A stretch of DNA of 64,000 nt, from NCBI GenBank assembly GCA_951828535.1, contig OX639990.1:2343300-2407299 (forward strand). The letters run 5' to 3'. This document shows, one piece after another, positions 1-8,755 of the stretch. Position numbers and translations under genes: made by a program. The notes under the pieces are model-generated. The model was not told the origin of the DNA. It saw only the letters and a program-made list of their open reading frames with translations, and did not search any database. Each line of letters opens with the position of its first letter. Within the stretch, counting starts at the first letter, position 1. Source of the DNA: an uncultured Candidatus Entotheonella sp. (lineage in GTDB: Bacteria > Tectomicrobia > Entotheonellia > Entotheonellales > Entotheonellaceae).

Positions 1-1603
1 CGCTGATCCTTTCTGTAGGCGCACCGTTGCCGGGCGCTGGACGAGTTATTACCACACCCTCGGCGACAAGCTGCGCCCGCAGCGCTTCCAGCCAGTCCCG
101 AAGGCGAGCGGCCGAGCGGCAGTCGTCCTTGTTGTACCCGAGCACCGCGGTCTTGGTTTCCTCCGAGACTGGGGAAGAGTCGTCGAGCTCGAGGTTTGCC
201 TGAAGCCTTGCCAAGGCAAGGTCCGCTTCGCTCAGAGCCACCTCCCGTTCAAACTCGTAGAACGGCTCCAGCCGTTTGATGGAGTAGCTTTCTACACTCG
301 CGCGAACGCCGCGACGTACGACTTGGTAAAGATCGACAAACAACCCGGCGCGCAGCATCTGATCGATCTCCTCTTCGCGCGTCGCGTAACGCCCCATCAG
401 GCGTTTCAGGGCTGCCGGTTCATAGGGGGCATAGTGGTAGACGTGCAAGTCGGGGTAGGTCTCCCACCGCCGCATGACGAAATCGACGAACTGCTCGAAA
501 GCATGTTTCTCGTCAGTACGGGACAAGGCCCAATCACCGTGATACTCGACTTGCCCTTTTTCGTCTGCAGCCAGATAGCCAAACAGATACTCGAGACCAT
601 GCTCGCCGACGAACGGATCGCCCTCCAGATCGAGAAAGATGTCCCCGTCTGACGGTTCGGGGAGGCGGACAAGACCCAAGCCGCTTTCCACCGGCAGCAG
701 TTCGAAGCGTTGCCCGGTCTGGCGGCCTTCGACCTGGATTCTCGCCTGTTCGCGGATGCGGACGTACGCCTCGGCCGAGCCGCGACCCGGCTTCCACGTC
801 AGCGGCACGGGCATGCCGGCCAATTTCTCTACCGTTGCAACCCCTTCCTGTTTCAGTTCATTGATCTGGAGTTTCGAGATGCCCGCGACGAGACAGAGGT
901 GATCGTCGTCCCGGCGGCGGCTGTCGCAGACTTCCCGCCAACGACAGATGTCGCAATGCTCTTTCGGATCGGGATAGGGAACTTCCGCGCCGCCGTTCGT
1001 CATGGCGAACCGCAGGCTACGCTTGATCTTTCTGAAGTAAGCGGCGTAGTCCGCGAACCGGTATCGCTGCGGCTCAAACGTCGACCAGGGAACGACGACG
1101 TACATGTTCTCCGGCATAGCGCCTTGCACCTCGGTCAACAAATCGGAGTACAGGCAGAGCTGGACAATCGCTCCCGCCTTTGTTTGGCGCGCTAGCTTGG
1201 TCTCAACGGCCTCGTACGACCAGCCCCCGAAGAGACTCGGAGAATCGTCGACGCGGCGCAGGATGTCGATTCGTCCCGCCCAGCCTTGGTGGGAAAGCGC
1301 CCCCTGAACGATCACCTGCACGCCTTGTTTCATAGCCGCAAGGGTTTCGGAAACCGCCTCGTCCGAAACTCCGATGCCGTCAACTCTGATGACGTCCAGG
1401 CCAGCCTGCGTCAGATGCTCGACATACGCCGCTTCATGAGCCGAACCCCGTTCCCACAGAATTGGCAAGGAGGGATCCCAGATTTGCGGTTTAGGTAAAG
1501 AGCCTTCGGCGACGGCGCGGTCCAGCCCGGAGAGGTGATGGCAATTCAGATATCCGACCAGATCAGTCGCACTGAGTTCCAGGAAACCGTTAATTCGCTG
1601 CAT
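1..1603 (-). CDS. TM0106-type RecB-like nuclease (3' end outside window)
   Basis: Open from an ATG at 1603 to the window edge, giving at least 534 residues. An N-terminal RecB/Cas4-like PD-(D/E)XK region shows GRID (about 110-113) and ETK (134-136), followed by Gln-Leu-Cys and Tyr. Cysteines near 217, 220, 226 and 237 could bind an Fe-S cluster. An RNase H-like region follows, with FLDLEGDPF and, near the visible end, YNKDDCRSA. This is the TM0106 family, often continued by a superfamily 1 helicase; that part would lie off-window. The gene begins 30 bp after the patatin stop on the same strand, so it may be the last gene of the CBASS operon. Family call is firm; a role in defence is inferred from position. 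Confidence 0.82.
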   Translation of the reverse strand, partial: MQRINGFLELSATDLVGYLNCHHLSGLDRAVAEGSLPKPQIWDPSLPILWERGSAHEAAYVEHLTQAGLDVIRVDGIGVSDEAVSETLAAMKQGVQVIVQGALSHQGWAGRIDILRRVDDSPSLFGGWSYEAVETKLARQTKAGAIVQLCLYSDLLTEVQGAMPENMYVVVPWSTFEPQRYRFADYAAYFRKIKRSLRFAMTNGGAEVPYPDPKEHCDICRWREVCDSRRRDDDHLCLVAGISKLQINELKQEGVATVEKLAGMPVPLTWKPGRGSAEAYVRIREQARIQVEGRQTGQRFELLPVESGLGLVRLPEPSDGDIFLDLEGDPFVGEHGLEYLFGYLAADEKGQVEYHGDWALSRTDEKHAFEQFVDFVMRRWETYPDLHVYHYAPYEPAALKRLMGRYATREEEIDQMLRAGLFVDLYQVVRRGVRASVESYSIKRLEPFYEFEREVALSEADLALARLQANLELDDSSPVSEETKTAVLGYNKDDCRSAARLRDWLEALRAQLVAEGVVITRPAPGNGAPTERIS

Positions 1604-1633
1604 GGGGAATTGCTTTCCTACAAAAAGTTGTGA

Positions 1634-2728
1634 TCAAGCCAGAGACCCTCCAGAAATGGGTTCGTATCGCCTTGCGGGTTCCGAAAGGAACGCTTTGGAG
1701 ATACTTTCCCCCAGTTCGTCCAGCGTAGCTTCAGCCGCACCCGGCAGTTCTGCGACCGCGCGGGTCCAGTCATCCATCTGAATCTCGTTGTCGCTTGTTG
1801 ACGGGATCGCTCGGGTAATCCTGTCCGCACCAATCAGGAGGCCAGCCTGCCCGAGCGCATTGAGAGATTGCAATCGCATAGCCGCATAAATGATATCCCA
1901 CCATGCCAACATGCCCCCAAGCCATGTCTGCCAGCGGCCGACGACATACGGATCATCGCCGCACCCCAGGCTCAGAATCCGCACACGACGCCGTGACACG
2001 GAAAAGCAAGACAACACGTCGACGAGGGCTATCATGATCGGGTTGTTTGCCCATACGTCACCGTCAACAAACGTATAGCCGCCATCCTCGAGCGGTCTGA
2101 AGAACGTTGGTGCTGCAGCCGTAGCGGCAGCCACCTTTGTCATCTGCTCGCTCGCGTCCTTTCGGAAGTCTGGGTGATGCGGAGTCTTGAAGATGTAGAC
2201 CTCTCCATGGCGGCCCTCGAACGAGGGGATACACAGGCGGGTCCTTGCCTCGCCTAACTTTCGGTCGCCGAGTGTGTCACACAGAACCCTCATCAGGGCT
2301 TGGCGGTCGTATCGGTATTTGACGTATCGGCTGGTATTCCTTACGAGGCGTTGTGCCGCTCCTAGGATCCCGCTTCTGGTGGGAGGAAAGATTTCGCATC
2401 CACGAGCGATATAGAGGTCACACAAATCGGCAGCCTTCAGGCCGGCAGCGAGACCAACAGCGATGATTCCACCCGTCGAGGTCCCGGCAATGAGGTCGAA
2501 GTATCGCGCCACCGATGCGCCTTCCAGATAACGTTCCTCCAATCCTGCGAGAAAGGCGGCTGGATATATTCCCCGGATACCCCCGCCATCAATGGAAAGG
2601 ATGCGAAATTCCTGATCGGATGGCCAAGGGAGCGGTACCCGACGTCGTTTGAGTGCCCCGGATGACCGCTTCGGGGGAGGCGCCACGCTATTGGCATACA
2701 ATGAAGAACTGGCCCAACTGCTAGCCAT
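1634..2728 (-). CDS. CBASS effector: patatin-like phospholipase (CapV-like)
   Basis: The protein carries the patatin signature: an oxyanion loop GGGIRG near residue 50, a nucleophile elbow GTSTGG, and a catalytic Asp in VDGDVWANNP. In CBASS, patatin effectors are switched on by a cyclic nucleotide and degrade membrane phospholipids, killing the infected cell. I chose the ATG at 2728, which overlaps the stop of the E2-like gene and follows a GGGGGCGG stretch; a GTG at 2752 would add eight residues. It is the third gene of the operon CD-NTase, E2-like, patatin. Activation by cGAMP or another nucleotide is inference by analogy with DncV/CapV. Confidence 0.85.
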   Translation of the reverse strand: MASSWASSSLYANSVAPPPKRSSGALKRRRVPLPWPSDQEFRILSIDGGGIRGIYPAAFLAGLEERYLEGASVARYFDLIAGTSTGGIIAVGLAAGLKAADLCDLYIARGCEIFPPTRSGILGAAQRLVRNTSRYVKYRYDRQALMRVLCDTLGDRKLGEARTRLCIPSFEGRHGEVYIFKTPHHPDFRKDASEQMTKVAAATAAAPTFFRPLEDGGYTFVDGDVWANNPIMIALVDVLSCFSVSRRRVRILSLGCGDDPYVVGRWQTWLGGMLAWWDIIYAAMRLQSLNALGQAGLLIGADRITRAIPSTSDNEIQMDDWTRAVAELPGAAEATLDELGESISKAFLSEPARRYEPISGGSLA

Positions 2729-3158
2729 GTCGTCCGCCCCCTGTCCACTCACCCGTTGCCAGCCAGCCCTCGTAACAGGCTAGCCAGTCAATCGTCCAGG
2801 GAATGATGGTGCGGGCAACCGAAAGGCCCGGATGCCATTCCCGGGCATGCGGGTCGTAGAGACACAGGAAAGGTAGTTCAGGTCGGTCTCGGTTTGGGTA
2901 ATGATGGGGGATGGGGTCGGATGGGTCCTCCGACCGATTGCGAAGCAGGGGGTTCGTCACTGTCACCAACGGCATTGGCATGTGGGCGGAATCGCGGCGA
3001 TTTTGACTTTGATACAAAAACACCTGGACCGTGTAAGTCTGACTCAAGGGCCGGAGGACGCCTTCCCAACACACGCACCGGCGGTCGCGTTGCAGGACCC
3101 TGAATGTTGGCCAGTTCCTTTGCATCAGTTGGGCTTGACCCCATGTGGACAACGTCAT
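2721..3158 (-). CDS. CBASS minimal E2-like conjugating protein (short Cap2)
   Basis: A 145-aa protein whose start ATG overlaps the CD-NTase stop as ATGA (3155-3158). The C-terminal half has the hallmarks of the stand-alone E2 fold found in CBASS: a likely catalytic Cys in FLCLYDP, then RTIIPWTIDWL, YEGWLATGEW and a Gly-rich tail ending GGGRHG. In type II CBASS, E2/E1 proteins attach the CD-NTase C-terminus to targets and prime its activity; minimal systems keep only the E2-like part, and no E1 or JAB peptidase gene is seen here. Tight overlaps on both sides support one translation unit. The family call rests on motif memory, not a search. Confidence 0.75.
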   Translation of the reverse strand: MTLSTWGQAQLMQRNWPTFRVLQRDRRCVCWEGVLRPLSQTYTVQVFLYQSQNRRDSAHMPMPLVTVTNPLLRNRSEDPSDPIPHHYPNRDRPELPFLCLYDPHAREWHPGLSVARTIIPWTIDWLACYEGWLATGEWTGGGRHG

Positions 3159-4413
3159 TGCCCTCTCCGCTCGGTCCCATAGAAGGTGTGCCGGGGCGTT
3201 GAACGGGCAACGGCTGGAACTGGCGTGCCTGCCGCAGCAGCGGGAATGAACAGTCCTCCCTTTTGGGTATCGTATCGGCTGCGTCCGCAGCCTATCCCAT
3301 TTCCGTTTCGTTCGTTGAAGGCTCGGATGGCATCTCTTGCCGGGGTTTCGCCGAACAGGCTCACCATGATTTCTTGCATTTCCGCCAAATCGCACCCCGC
3401 AGCCAGCCGTTCGGCCTTGTGCGCCAAGTCCTCAAGGTCTCGGATGAACAGAGCCTGGACCTGCAGCGATTCCGGCCAGCGATCGGTCAACACATCCTGT
3501 TCACACACCGGGTTGACGATATGAACGGGGAAGCCTCGACCGTGGGCTTGGCGAAAAACCGACAAGATATGGCGGGCCTGAAACAACAACTCCTCTGACA
3601 GGCTCCCCGTATTGTTGGCTGCATCAGCCACAAGCTTCGCAATCATGATGGACGGCGGTCGCCGTCCCTGGCGAGGGTCGTACCGCACGTTGCGCCAACG
3701 CTTCAGGAGTTGCAGCACGATGACAGCTTTCGACTTTCTGAACGGCGGCTCTTGCGGGGGAACAGGGTTGCTGTCGGCCTTTGCCACGGCCAGAAAATTT
3801 TCGTATTCCCTGGCGCGCTCCTCAAAAATCTCGGCGAATGCGTCGTCTGGCGGTGTGTTGTCCTTGAACCAGTCCGCAAACCCATGCGGGTTGGCAACGA
3901 GCCGGCGGGCGAGCTCCTTTGGTGCTTCCGGTCGGTGGTGGAATATCCGACTCTGGCGTTCCGGCGTGCCCCACATGCGTAGTACGGGCGTAACATCAAG
4001 GTGCATGTCATCCCCGTAATCGACTGTGACACAGCGCGTCCTACGCTTTGCCATTCCGTGGTACCTGGCCCCGGCTCTCCACGGATCGCCTTGTACAGCA
4101 AGTCCAGGACCTCCCATGGTAATACGTGGTCAGGCAGATCGAGCTGGGCAACCACATCAATGTCAAACTCATCAGTCCTCAGTTTTGATGCGATAGTTGC
4201 CCCAACGGCCATTGAACCTTGCGGATAGAACAGCCTGACGCGATCCTTCAACGGGCTTTGTTCACGTTCAATCCAGTGGTTTACCGTCCGGTACCGCGAT
4301 ACCGCCTTGCTGTAATCCGTTCGGCTGAGTTGAACCCGAATGGCCACGTCGGCCAGCAGGACGTCCGTCGGGTCAGCAAGGAACTGCCGTGGTAAAGCTG
4401 TCTTCGACGTCAT
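3155..4413 (-). pseudogene. CBASS CD-NTase (cGAS/DncV-like) interrupted by a frameshift
   Basis: Two overlapping frames make one cyclic-nucleotide synthase. The first (from ATG 4413, with AGGAG upstream) has the nucleotidyltransferase core GSMAVGA and DEFDIDVV. The second supplies the third catalytic Asp in MHLDVTPVL and the helical C-terminal lobe, ending at 3155. The break lies at a run of four C on the + strand (4069-4072): restoring one base yields GEPGARYHGMAKRR and an intact protein of about 419 aa. Both halves are well conserved, so this is either a sequencing/homopolymer error, a recent mutation, or frameshifting at the run. It heads the operon feeding the patatin effector. If truly broken, the system would make no second messenger. 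Confidence 0.82.
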
Positions 4414-4442
4414 TTTGATGGCTCCTACTTATAATGTTTGTG

Positions 4443-4485
4443 GTTTACATATTTTGATGATATTGTCTCGTTTGTAAACTGTCAA
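4443..4485 (-). promoter_or_regulatory. CBASS promoter with flanking inverted operator half-sites
   Basis: On the minus strand TTGACA (4485-4480), a 17-bp spacer and TATCAT (4462-4457) make a near-consensus sigma-70 promoter for the CBASS operon. TGTAAAC (4473-4479) lies in the spacer and its reverse complement GTTTACA (4443-4449) just past the -10 box, which is how a repressor operator would sit. A weaker + strand promoter for the regulator gene, TTGTGG-N17-TATTGT (4438-4466), overlaps it. The HTH protein encoded next door is the obvious candidate to bind. Confidence 0.6.
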
Positions 4486-4501
4486 CAAAGGAGAGGCAAC
4501 C

Positions 4502-5587
4502 ATGATAGGGACGAGACTTAAGGTGGCACGCACTGCCGCCGGCCTATCGCTAAGGGGATTAGAGGCAAGAATTGGAAACCTGGTCACGGCGCAGGCGATC
4601 GGAAAATACGAGCGCAACGAATCCGTGCCCGCATCGGCCGTCTTGATCGCACTTGCCGATGCCCTTGATGTCTCGGTGGACTACTTGGCCGGGGACCAGG
4701 AAATGGTCCTTGAAGCGGTGGAGTTCAGGAAGAAAAAGATCACAAGCCGACGGGAGGAAGCCCAAGTCGAAGCGAAGGTCCTGCACCTTCTGGAGCGCTA
4801 CCTGCTGGTGGAAGACCTACTCGGCCTTCGCAGCGTCGAGTGGCACAGTCCGTGTGAGGCCCCCTATCCCGTCGTGCATGACATTTCCGAGGCTGATGAC
4901 GCAGCCCGAAGCCTTCGGGACCACTGGAGTCTTGGCAACGACCCGATCCCGAACCTCGCCGAGTTACTTGAGGAACAGGGCATTAAAGTGCTTGCTGTGG
5001 ACTCCGTGAAAGTCGACGGTTTGACGGCACGCGCCCGTCGCACCGGCAAAAGCCCCCTTCCTGTCATCGTGGTCAACGCCAATGACTGGCGAGAGCGGCA
5101 GTATTTCACCCTTGCCCATGAGCTCGGCCATCTGGTCATGGAGGTGGCTGCCCGTTTGAACGAAGAAAAGGCGGCGCACCGCTTCGCCGGGGCTTTCCTC
5201 ATGCCTGCCGACGCCCTGTGGGCGAAAGTCGGCAAACATCGTACGTCAGTCAGCTTGGGGGAGCTTTTGGAGCTGAAGCAGGTGTTCGGGGCAAGTGTTC
5301 AGGCCATCACGTATCGATGCAAGGACCTCGGCATTTTTAATGAAAGCCTATTCCGGCGGTTGTTCGACGCCTTCACCCGCCTCGGATGGCGTACCCCGCC
5401 CTACAAGGAGCCGTACGCGATGAAAGGTGAGAAGCCGAAGCGTTTTGAGCGTCTCACGTTTCGCGCCCTTGCCGAAGGAGTAGTTTCCGAATCCAAGGCA
5501 GCGGAGTTACTCGGTGTGTCGGTGCATGAACTGAATCAGCGGATGGAGAAACCGCCGGCCGCCGAACATGAGGCGGCTGCAATTTGA
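4502..5587 (+). CDS. HTH (XRE)-ImmA/IrrE fused regulator-peptidase
   Basis: A 361-aa protein preceded by AGGAGAGG. Residues about 1-65 form an XRE-type helix-turn-helix; the middle has the zinc-peptidase motif HELGH (in LAHELGHLVM) of the ImmA/IrrE (COG2856) family; the C-terminus has a further helical segment (SKAAELLGV). It diverges from the CBASS operon across 88 bp holding a shared promoter/operator. Known parallels are ImmR/ImmA of ICEBs1 and CapH/CapP, separate HTH and peptidase proteins that control some CBASS operons after DNA damage; here both functions are on one chain. Alternatively it is the antitoxin half of a pair with the PIN gene that overlaps its stop. Regulation of CBASS is inference. 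Confidence 0.85.
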   Translation: MIGTRLKVARTAAGLSLRGLEARIGNLVTAQAIGKYERNESVPASAVLIALADALDVSVDYLAGDQEMVLEAVEFRKKKITSRREEAQVEAKVLHLLERYLLVEDLLGLRSVEWHSPCEAPYPVVHDISEADDAARSLRDHWSLGNDPIPNLAELLEEQGIKVLAVDSVKVDGLTARARRTGKSPLPVIVVNANDWRERQYFTLAHELGHLVMEVAARLNEEKAAHRFAGAFLMPADALWAKVGKHRTSVSLGELLELKQVFGASVQAITYRCKDLGIFNESLFRRLFDAFTRLGWRTPPYKEPYAMKGEKPKRFERLTFRALAEGVVSESKAAELLGVSVHELNQRMEKPPAAEHEAAAI

Positions 5588-6090
5588 GACCTTTGCATGT
5601 ACTGGTCTCCGACACCTCAGTCCTGATTGATCTGGACCGCGGATCCCTTTTGACGGCCAGCTTTCGCCTGCCTTACAGGTTCACTGTCCCCGATCTGCTA
5701 TACAGGCAGGAGTTGAACAGTTGGGGTGACGAGGAGTTGACAAAGCTCGGTCTATCCGTTGAGGAACTGGACGGGGACGGCGTGAATCGCGCCCTTTCCT
5801 ACCGGCGGCAGGTGCCCGCTCTTTCCCTTCCTGATTGCTTTGCCCTTGTGCTTGCGCAAACCCGTTCCTGGATTTTATTAAGCGGCGATAACGCCCTTCG
5901 TCAACTCGCAGTCATTGAAGGGGTCGAGTGTCACGGCGTGCTCTGGCTTCTCGACGAGATGCGCGCAACTGCCGCAGCGAGCAACCGGGAATTGCACGAC
6001 GGGTTGACCGCCATGGCAGTCCATCCGCGGTGCCGTCTTCCGAGACCGGAAATCCGCCAACGTTTGGCCAGCTATGCCAAGCATCTGTGA
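5584..6090 (+). CDS. PIN-domain protein, probable toxin partner
   Basis: A 168-aa protein starting at a TTG that overlaps the upstream stop codon (TTGA, 5584-5587), so translation is probably coupled. PIN-fold acidic residues are visible: SDTSVLIDLD near the N-terminus, the Glu in YRQEL, SLPDCFALVLAQ, and SGDNALR. PIN proteins of this kind are Mg-dependent ribonucleases and are commonly paired with COG2856 HTH-peptidase proteins as toxin-antitoxin-like modules. Here the pair sits next to CBASS, so it may be a separate module or part of the island's control. The cellular target is unknown. Confidence 0.75.
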   Translation: MRPLHVLVSDTSVLIDLDRGSLLTASFRLPYRFTVPDLLYRQELNSWGDEELTKLGLSVEELDGDGVNRALSYRRQVPALSLPDCFALVLAQTRSWILLSGDNALRQLAVIEGVECHGVLWLLDEMRATAAASNRELHDGLTAMAVHPRCRLPRPEIRQRLASYAKHL

Positions 6091-6170
6091 GCCGGGAATC
6101 CTGGCCGTTCAGTAGCGCACCCCATGGCCGCTGGAACCGTACCTGATACGACACCCGATAGGCAGCCTGC

Positions 6171-6199
6171 TTGACCGCCCGCCGGGACGCCGCTACAAT
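6171..6199 (+). promoter_or_regulatory. Sigma-70 promoter upstream of the SPL-like gene
   Basis: TTGACC (6171-6176), a 17-bp spacer and TACAAT (6194-6199). Transcription would begin near 6206, about 40 nt before the chosen ATG at 6247. Confidence 0.6.
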
Positions 6200-6246
6200 G
6201 GCCCCTCTCATCTTATAAGTATTTGAGAATCAAGGACCATACGACG

Positions 6247-7371
6247 ATGTCTCGTGTTTACCGACCGCAGCACGTGTGGATCGACAGGCAGGTTGTGGAC
6301 AGCCCGATCACCGCCAATGTGGTGCGCCAACTGGCCGCGGTGCCAATGGACGTGATCGACGGGCCGCCGCCGCTGCCGGCGCCGGCGGATCAGGCGGCGT
6401 TGATGACCCTGGCCAAGAAGCACCTGTATCTCACCGCGCAGAAGGGCCGCTTTGTGCGCGACTGCCCCGGCGCCAGCAGCCGCGCTACCGACGAGCGGCT
6501 ATGCTGCGGGTACGTCATCGTCGATACGGTGTCCAATTGCAACTACGACTGCACCTACTGCTACCTGCAAAGCTATATCAATACGCCCTACCTGACCGTG
6601 TACGCCAACATCGACCGGCTGTTCGAGGAAGTCACGGCATTTCTACGCGCCCGGCCGCACCAGCTGGTGCGCATGGGCTCAGGGGAGTTCAGCGACAGCC
6701 TGTCGCTCGACCCGCTGACCGGCTTTTCGGGGCTGCTGGTGCCGTTCATCCGCCAGTTTCCCAACGTGCTGTTCGAGCTGAAAACCAAGAGCGATCTGGT
6801 CGAGGGGTTGTTGGACGTGGAACCCCGGGGCCGGGTGATGGTGTCGTGGTCCATCAATCCGCAGTCCGTGGTGCAGCGCGAAGAGCACAAGACGGCCCCG
6901 CTGGCGGCGCGCCTGCGAGCGGCCCAACGCTGCCTTGAGGCGGGTTACAAGATCGGCCTGCATTTCGACCCTCTCTTGCACTTCCCCGGCTGGGAAGACG
7001 TGTACGAGCCCTTTGTGAAGCAGGTCTTCCAGGCCGTTGACCCGCGGGCCGTCACCACCATGAGCATGGGCAGTCTGCGCTTCGCCCCGGACCTCAAAGA
7101 CGTGGTGCAGGCGCGCTTTCCCAAGAGCCGCCTGATGACCGCCGAGCTGTTTCCCTCCGACGACGGCAAAATCCGCTATTTCAGGCCGCTCCGCGCCGAG
7201 ATGTACGCGAAGATGTGGGGCTGGATTCGCCGCTACGCGCCCGACGCGCCGCTTTATTTGTGCATGGAAACGCAGACCCTCTGGCAGCAGACCTTCGGCC
7301 ACGCGCCGTCGTGCAGCGCCGACGTGGAGCAGCACATCCAAACGGGCAAGATTCCCCTACTCGTCACCTAA
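6247..7371 (+). CDS. Spore photoproduct lyase-like radical SAM protein
   Basis: A 374-aa protein from ATG 6247 (AAGGA 10 nt upstream; a TTG at 6223 would add eight residues). The radical SAM cluster motif CNYDCTYC gives C98, C102 and C105, spaced CX3CX2C as in spore photoproduct lyase, and the flanks match the SPL family (TYCYLQSY, a GLHFDPL segment). SPL repairs a thymine dimer of spore DNA. The conserved Cys that donates a hydrogen in Bacillus SPL seems to be replaced by Glu in the segment GEFSDSLSLDPLTG, so the reaction may differ. Nothing else here suggests sporulation. Its 3' end overlaps the convergent DnaQ-WYL gene by 15 bp. Confidence 0.8.
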   Translation: MSRVYRPQHVWIDRQVVDSPITANVVRQLAAVPMDVIDGPPPLPAPADQAALMTLAKKHLYLTAQKGRFVRDCPGASSRATDERLCCGYVIVDTVSNCNYDCTYCYLQSYINTPYLTVYANIDRLFEEVTAFLRARPHQLVRMGSGEFSDSLSLDPLTGFSGLLVPFIRQFPNVLFELKTKSDLVEGLLDVEPRGRVMVSWSINPQSVVQREEHKTAPLAARLRAAQRCLEAGYKIGLHFDPLLHFPGWEDVYEPFVKQVFQAVDPRAVTTMSMGSLRFAPDLKDVVQARFPKSRLMTAELFPSDDGKIRYFRPLRAEMYAKMWGWIRRYAPDAPLYLCMETQTLWQQTFGHAPSCSADVEQHIQTGKIPLLVT

Positions 7372-8241
7372 TGGGCTAAGCTCGAGGATACGATCCAGGC
7401 GGAAGTGCCGCTCCTCGCGGCGCAGGTGACAGAAGGCGTGCAGGAAGCCGTAGCCGCGCTGGAAGTAAACGGCGAGGGGCTGCACGACGCGGACGGTTTC
7501 GGGGGCGTGCCAAGCGCGGTAGCGCATGCACAGGGGGGCACTCTCAGGCAGGGCGTCCTGCAGGGCGGTTACCATGTCGCGGATGCCGGCGCCGGCGGCG
7601 TCAGGCATGCGCGGCAGAATGAGATCGGCTAGGGTGACTGGCCCACGACGGCGCAATTCCGTGACAAAATGCTGCAGGACATTCCAAGTGGCCAGCACGT
7701 CGCCCATGGCGCGGTGCGCGGCGGTATGGGCGATGCCGAGGGCGGCGGCGATAGCACCGAGACCGTTGCGGGCGAAATCGAAGTACGTACGCGCCAGGGC
7801 CAGCGTGTCGATCGCCACGCATTCCGGCAGCGCGCCGCCGGCGAGGTGCCATTCGTGGCGTAGGAAACGCAGATCGAACTGCACGTTGTGGCCAACGACG
7901 ACGGCGTCGCGCATGAGGTCGCGGATCTCCGGCAGCAGCGCAACGAACGGGGGCGCCTCGGCGACCATGGCGTCGGTAATGCCGTGCACGGCGATCACTT
8001 CCGGCGGCATCGGCTGCTGGGGATGCACCAGCGATTCGAAACGCGCCACTTGCCGATCTCCCTCGCTGCGCAGCAGCGCAATCTCGCAGACGCGGGCGCC
8101 CTTGTCCGGCGTCAACCCGGTGGTCTCGACGTCCACACAAACCAGCGGCAACGCCTCGAACGGCGTCTTCAGCAACGGCACCCCTTCCCTATCCTCCCCG
8201 CCTGCGCGCTGCGTGCGGGCAGGTACAGCCGACACCGACAT
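7357..8241 (-). CDS. DnaQ-like 3'-5' exonuclease fused to a WYL-type domain
   Basis: I start at ATG 8241, preceded by GGGGG at good spacing; an in-frame ATG at 8259 is possible. The first ~190 residues form a DEDDh exonuclease: VDVETTG (Exo I), HNVQFD (Exo II) and HRAMGD (Exo III). The C-terminal ~70 residues resemble a WYL ligand-sensing domain (HFRLDRILEL at its end). Similar fusions exist in many bacteria; the WYL part may bind nucleic acid or a nucleotide and control the nuclease. It could be a proofreading-type or RNA-trimming exonuclease; substrate unknown. Confidence 0.75.
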   Translation of the reverse strand: MSVSAVPARTQRAGGEDREGVPLLKTPFEALPLVCVDVETTGLTPDKGARVCEIALLRSEGDRQVARFESLVHPQQPMPPEVIAVHGITDAMVAEAPPFVALLPEIRDLMRDAVVVGHNVQFDLRFLRHEWHLAGGALPECVAIDTLALARTYFDFARNGLGAIAAALGIAHTAAHRAMGDVLATWNVLQHFVTELRRRGPVTLADLILPRMPDAAGAGIRDMVTALQDALPESAPLCMRYRAWHAPETVRVVQPLAVYFQRGYGFLHAFCHLRREERHFRLDRILELSPLGDE

Positions 8242-8755
8242 TTGAGGACCCCCTTTCATAAGCCAGTTGCGGCCAGTATGACCGTCAAGGCTTGCGGTAT
8301 GCAAGCCTGTCGACTGAAACCGCTCTGCCAAAGCCCACCATTGCAACCCTAATGTGCACTTTCCTACGTAATTGTAAGGCACAGGCCATTCTTGCAGGCT
8401 TCACTCCTTCTCCGACCCCGGACCGGCTCTGCCGAGACATTTGATCGTGCCAAAGCGCGAACACGTTGCAGGTCACGATGATCATGCGACATAGGTTCCG
8501 GATGCCGGGCCGGTTAGACGGCGGTCTTGCAAGTTTGGCATCCAATTTGCTCTATCAAGCCATGCAACGGCTCGCGCGGGACGCATACAGGCACCACCAT
8601 AAGGTCAAAAACAGTAACGTCCTGTCGCTGCCTGATGCTCCGTTGGCTTCCCGGACAAGCGGGCATTCCGATACCCGTCAGATGTCGAGGTGTGACCTGC
8701 AGGGTTTCTCTCCTGGCGGTGCACAGACTCATGGTCTATTAAAGGAGCGAAGAAG
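8242..8755. other. 514-bp intergenic region ahead of the ABC operon
   Basis: No convincing gene. The part nearest the operon can fold: 8692-8726 forms a stem closed by TGTG/CACA with CAGG/CCTG at its tip, and GCGGG (8660s) can pair with CCCGT (8676-8680). A structured leader is plausible. I compared it with the guanidine-I, -II and -III riboswitch signatures and found no acceptable match. AAGGAG at 8742-8747 is the ribosome binding site of the next gene. Confidence 0.4.

Noticed and set aside
8383-8755. Guanidine riboswitch upstream of the ABC/ureohydrolase operon
   Set aside because: Fragments such as GGTTCCGG and CCGGACAAG recall guanidine-I and -III motifs, but the order, pairing and conserved cores do not fit. 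I report only a possible structured leader.
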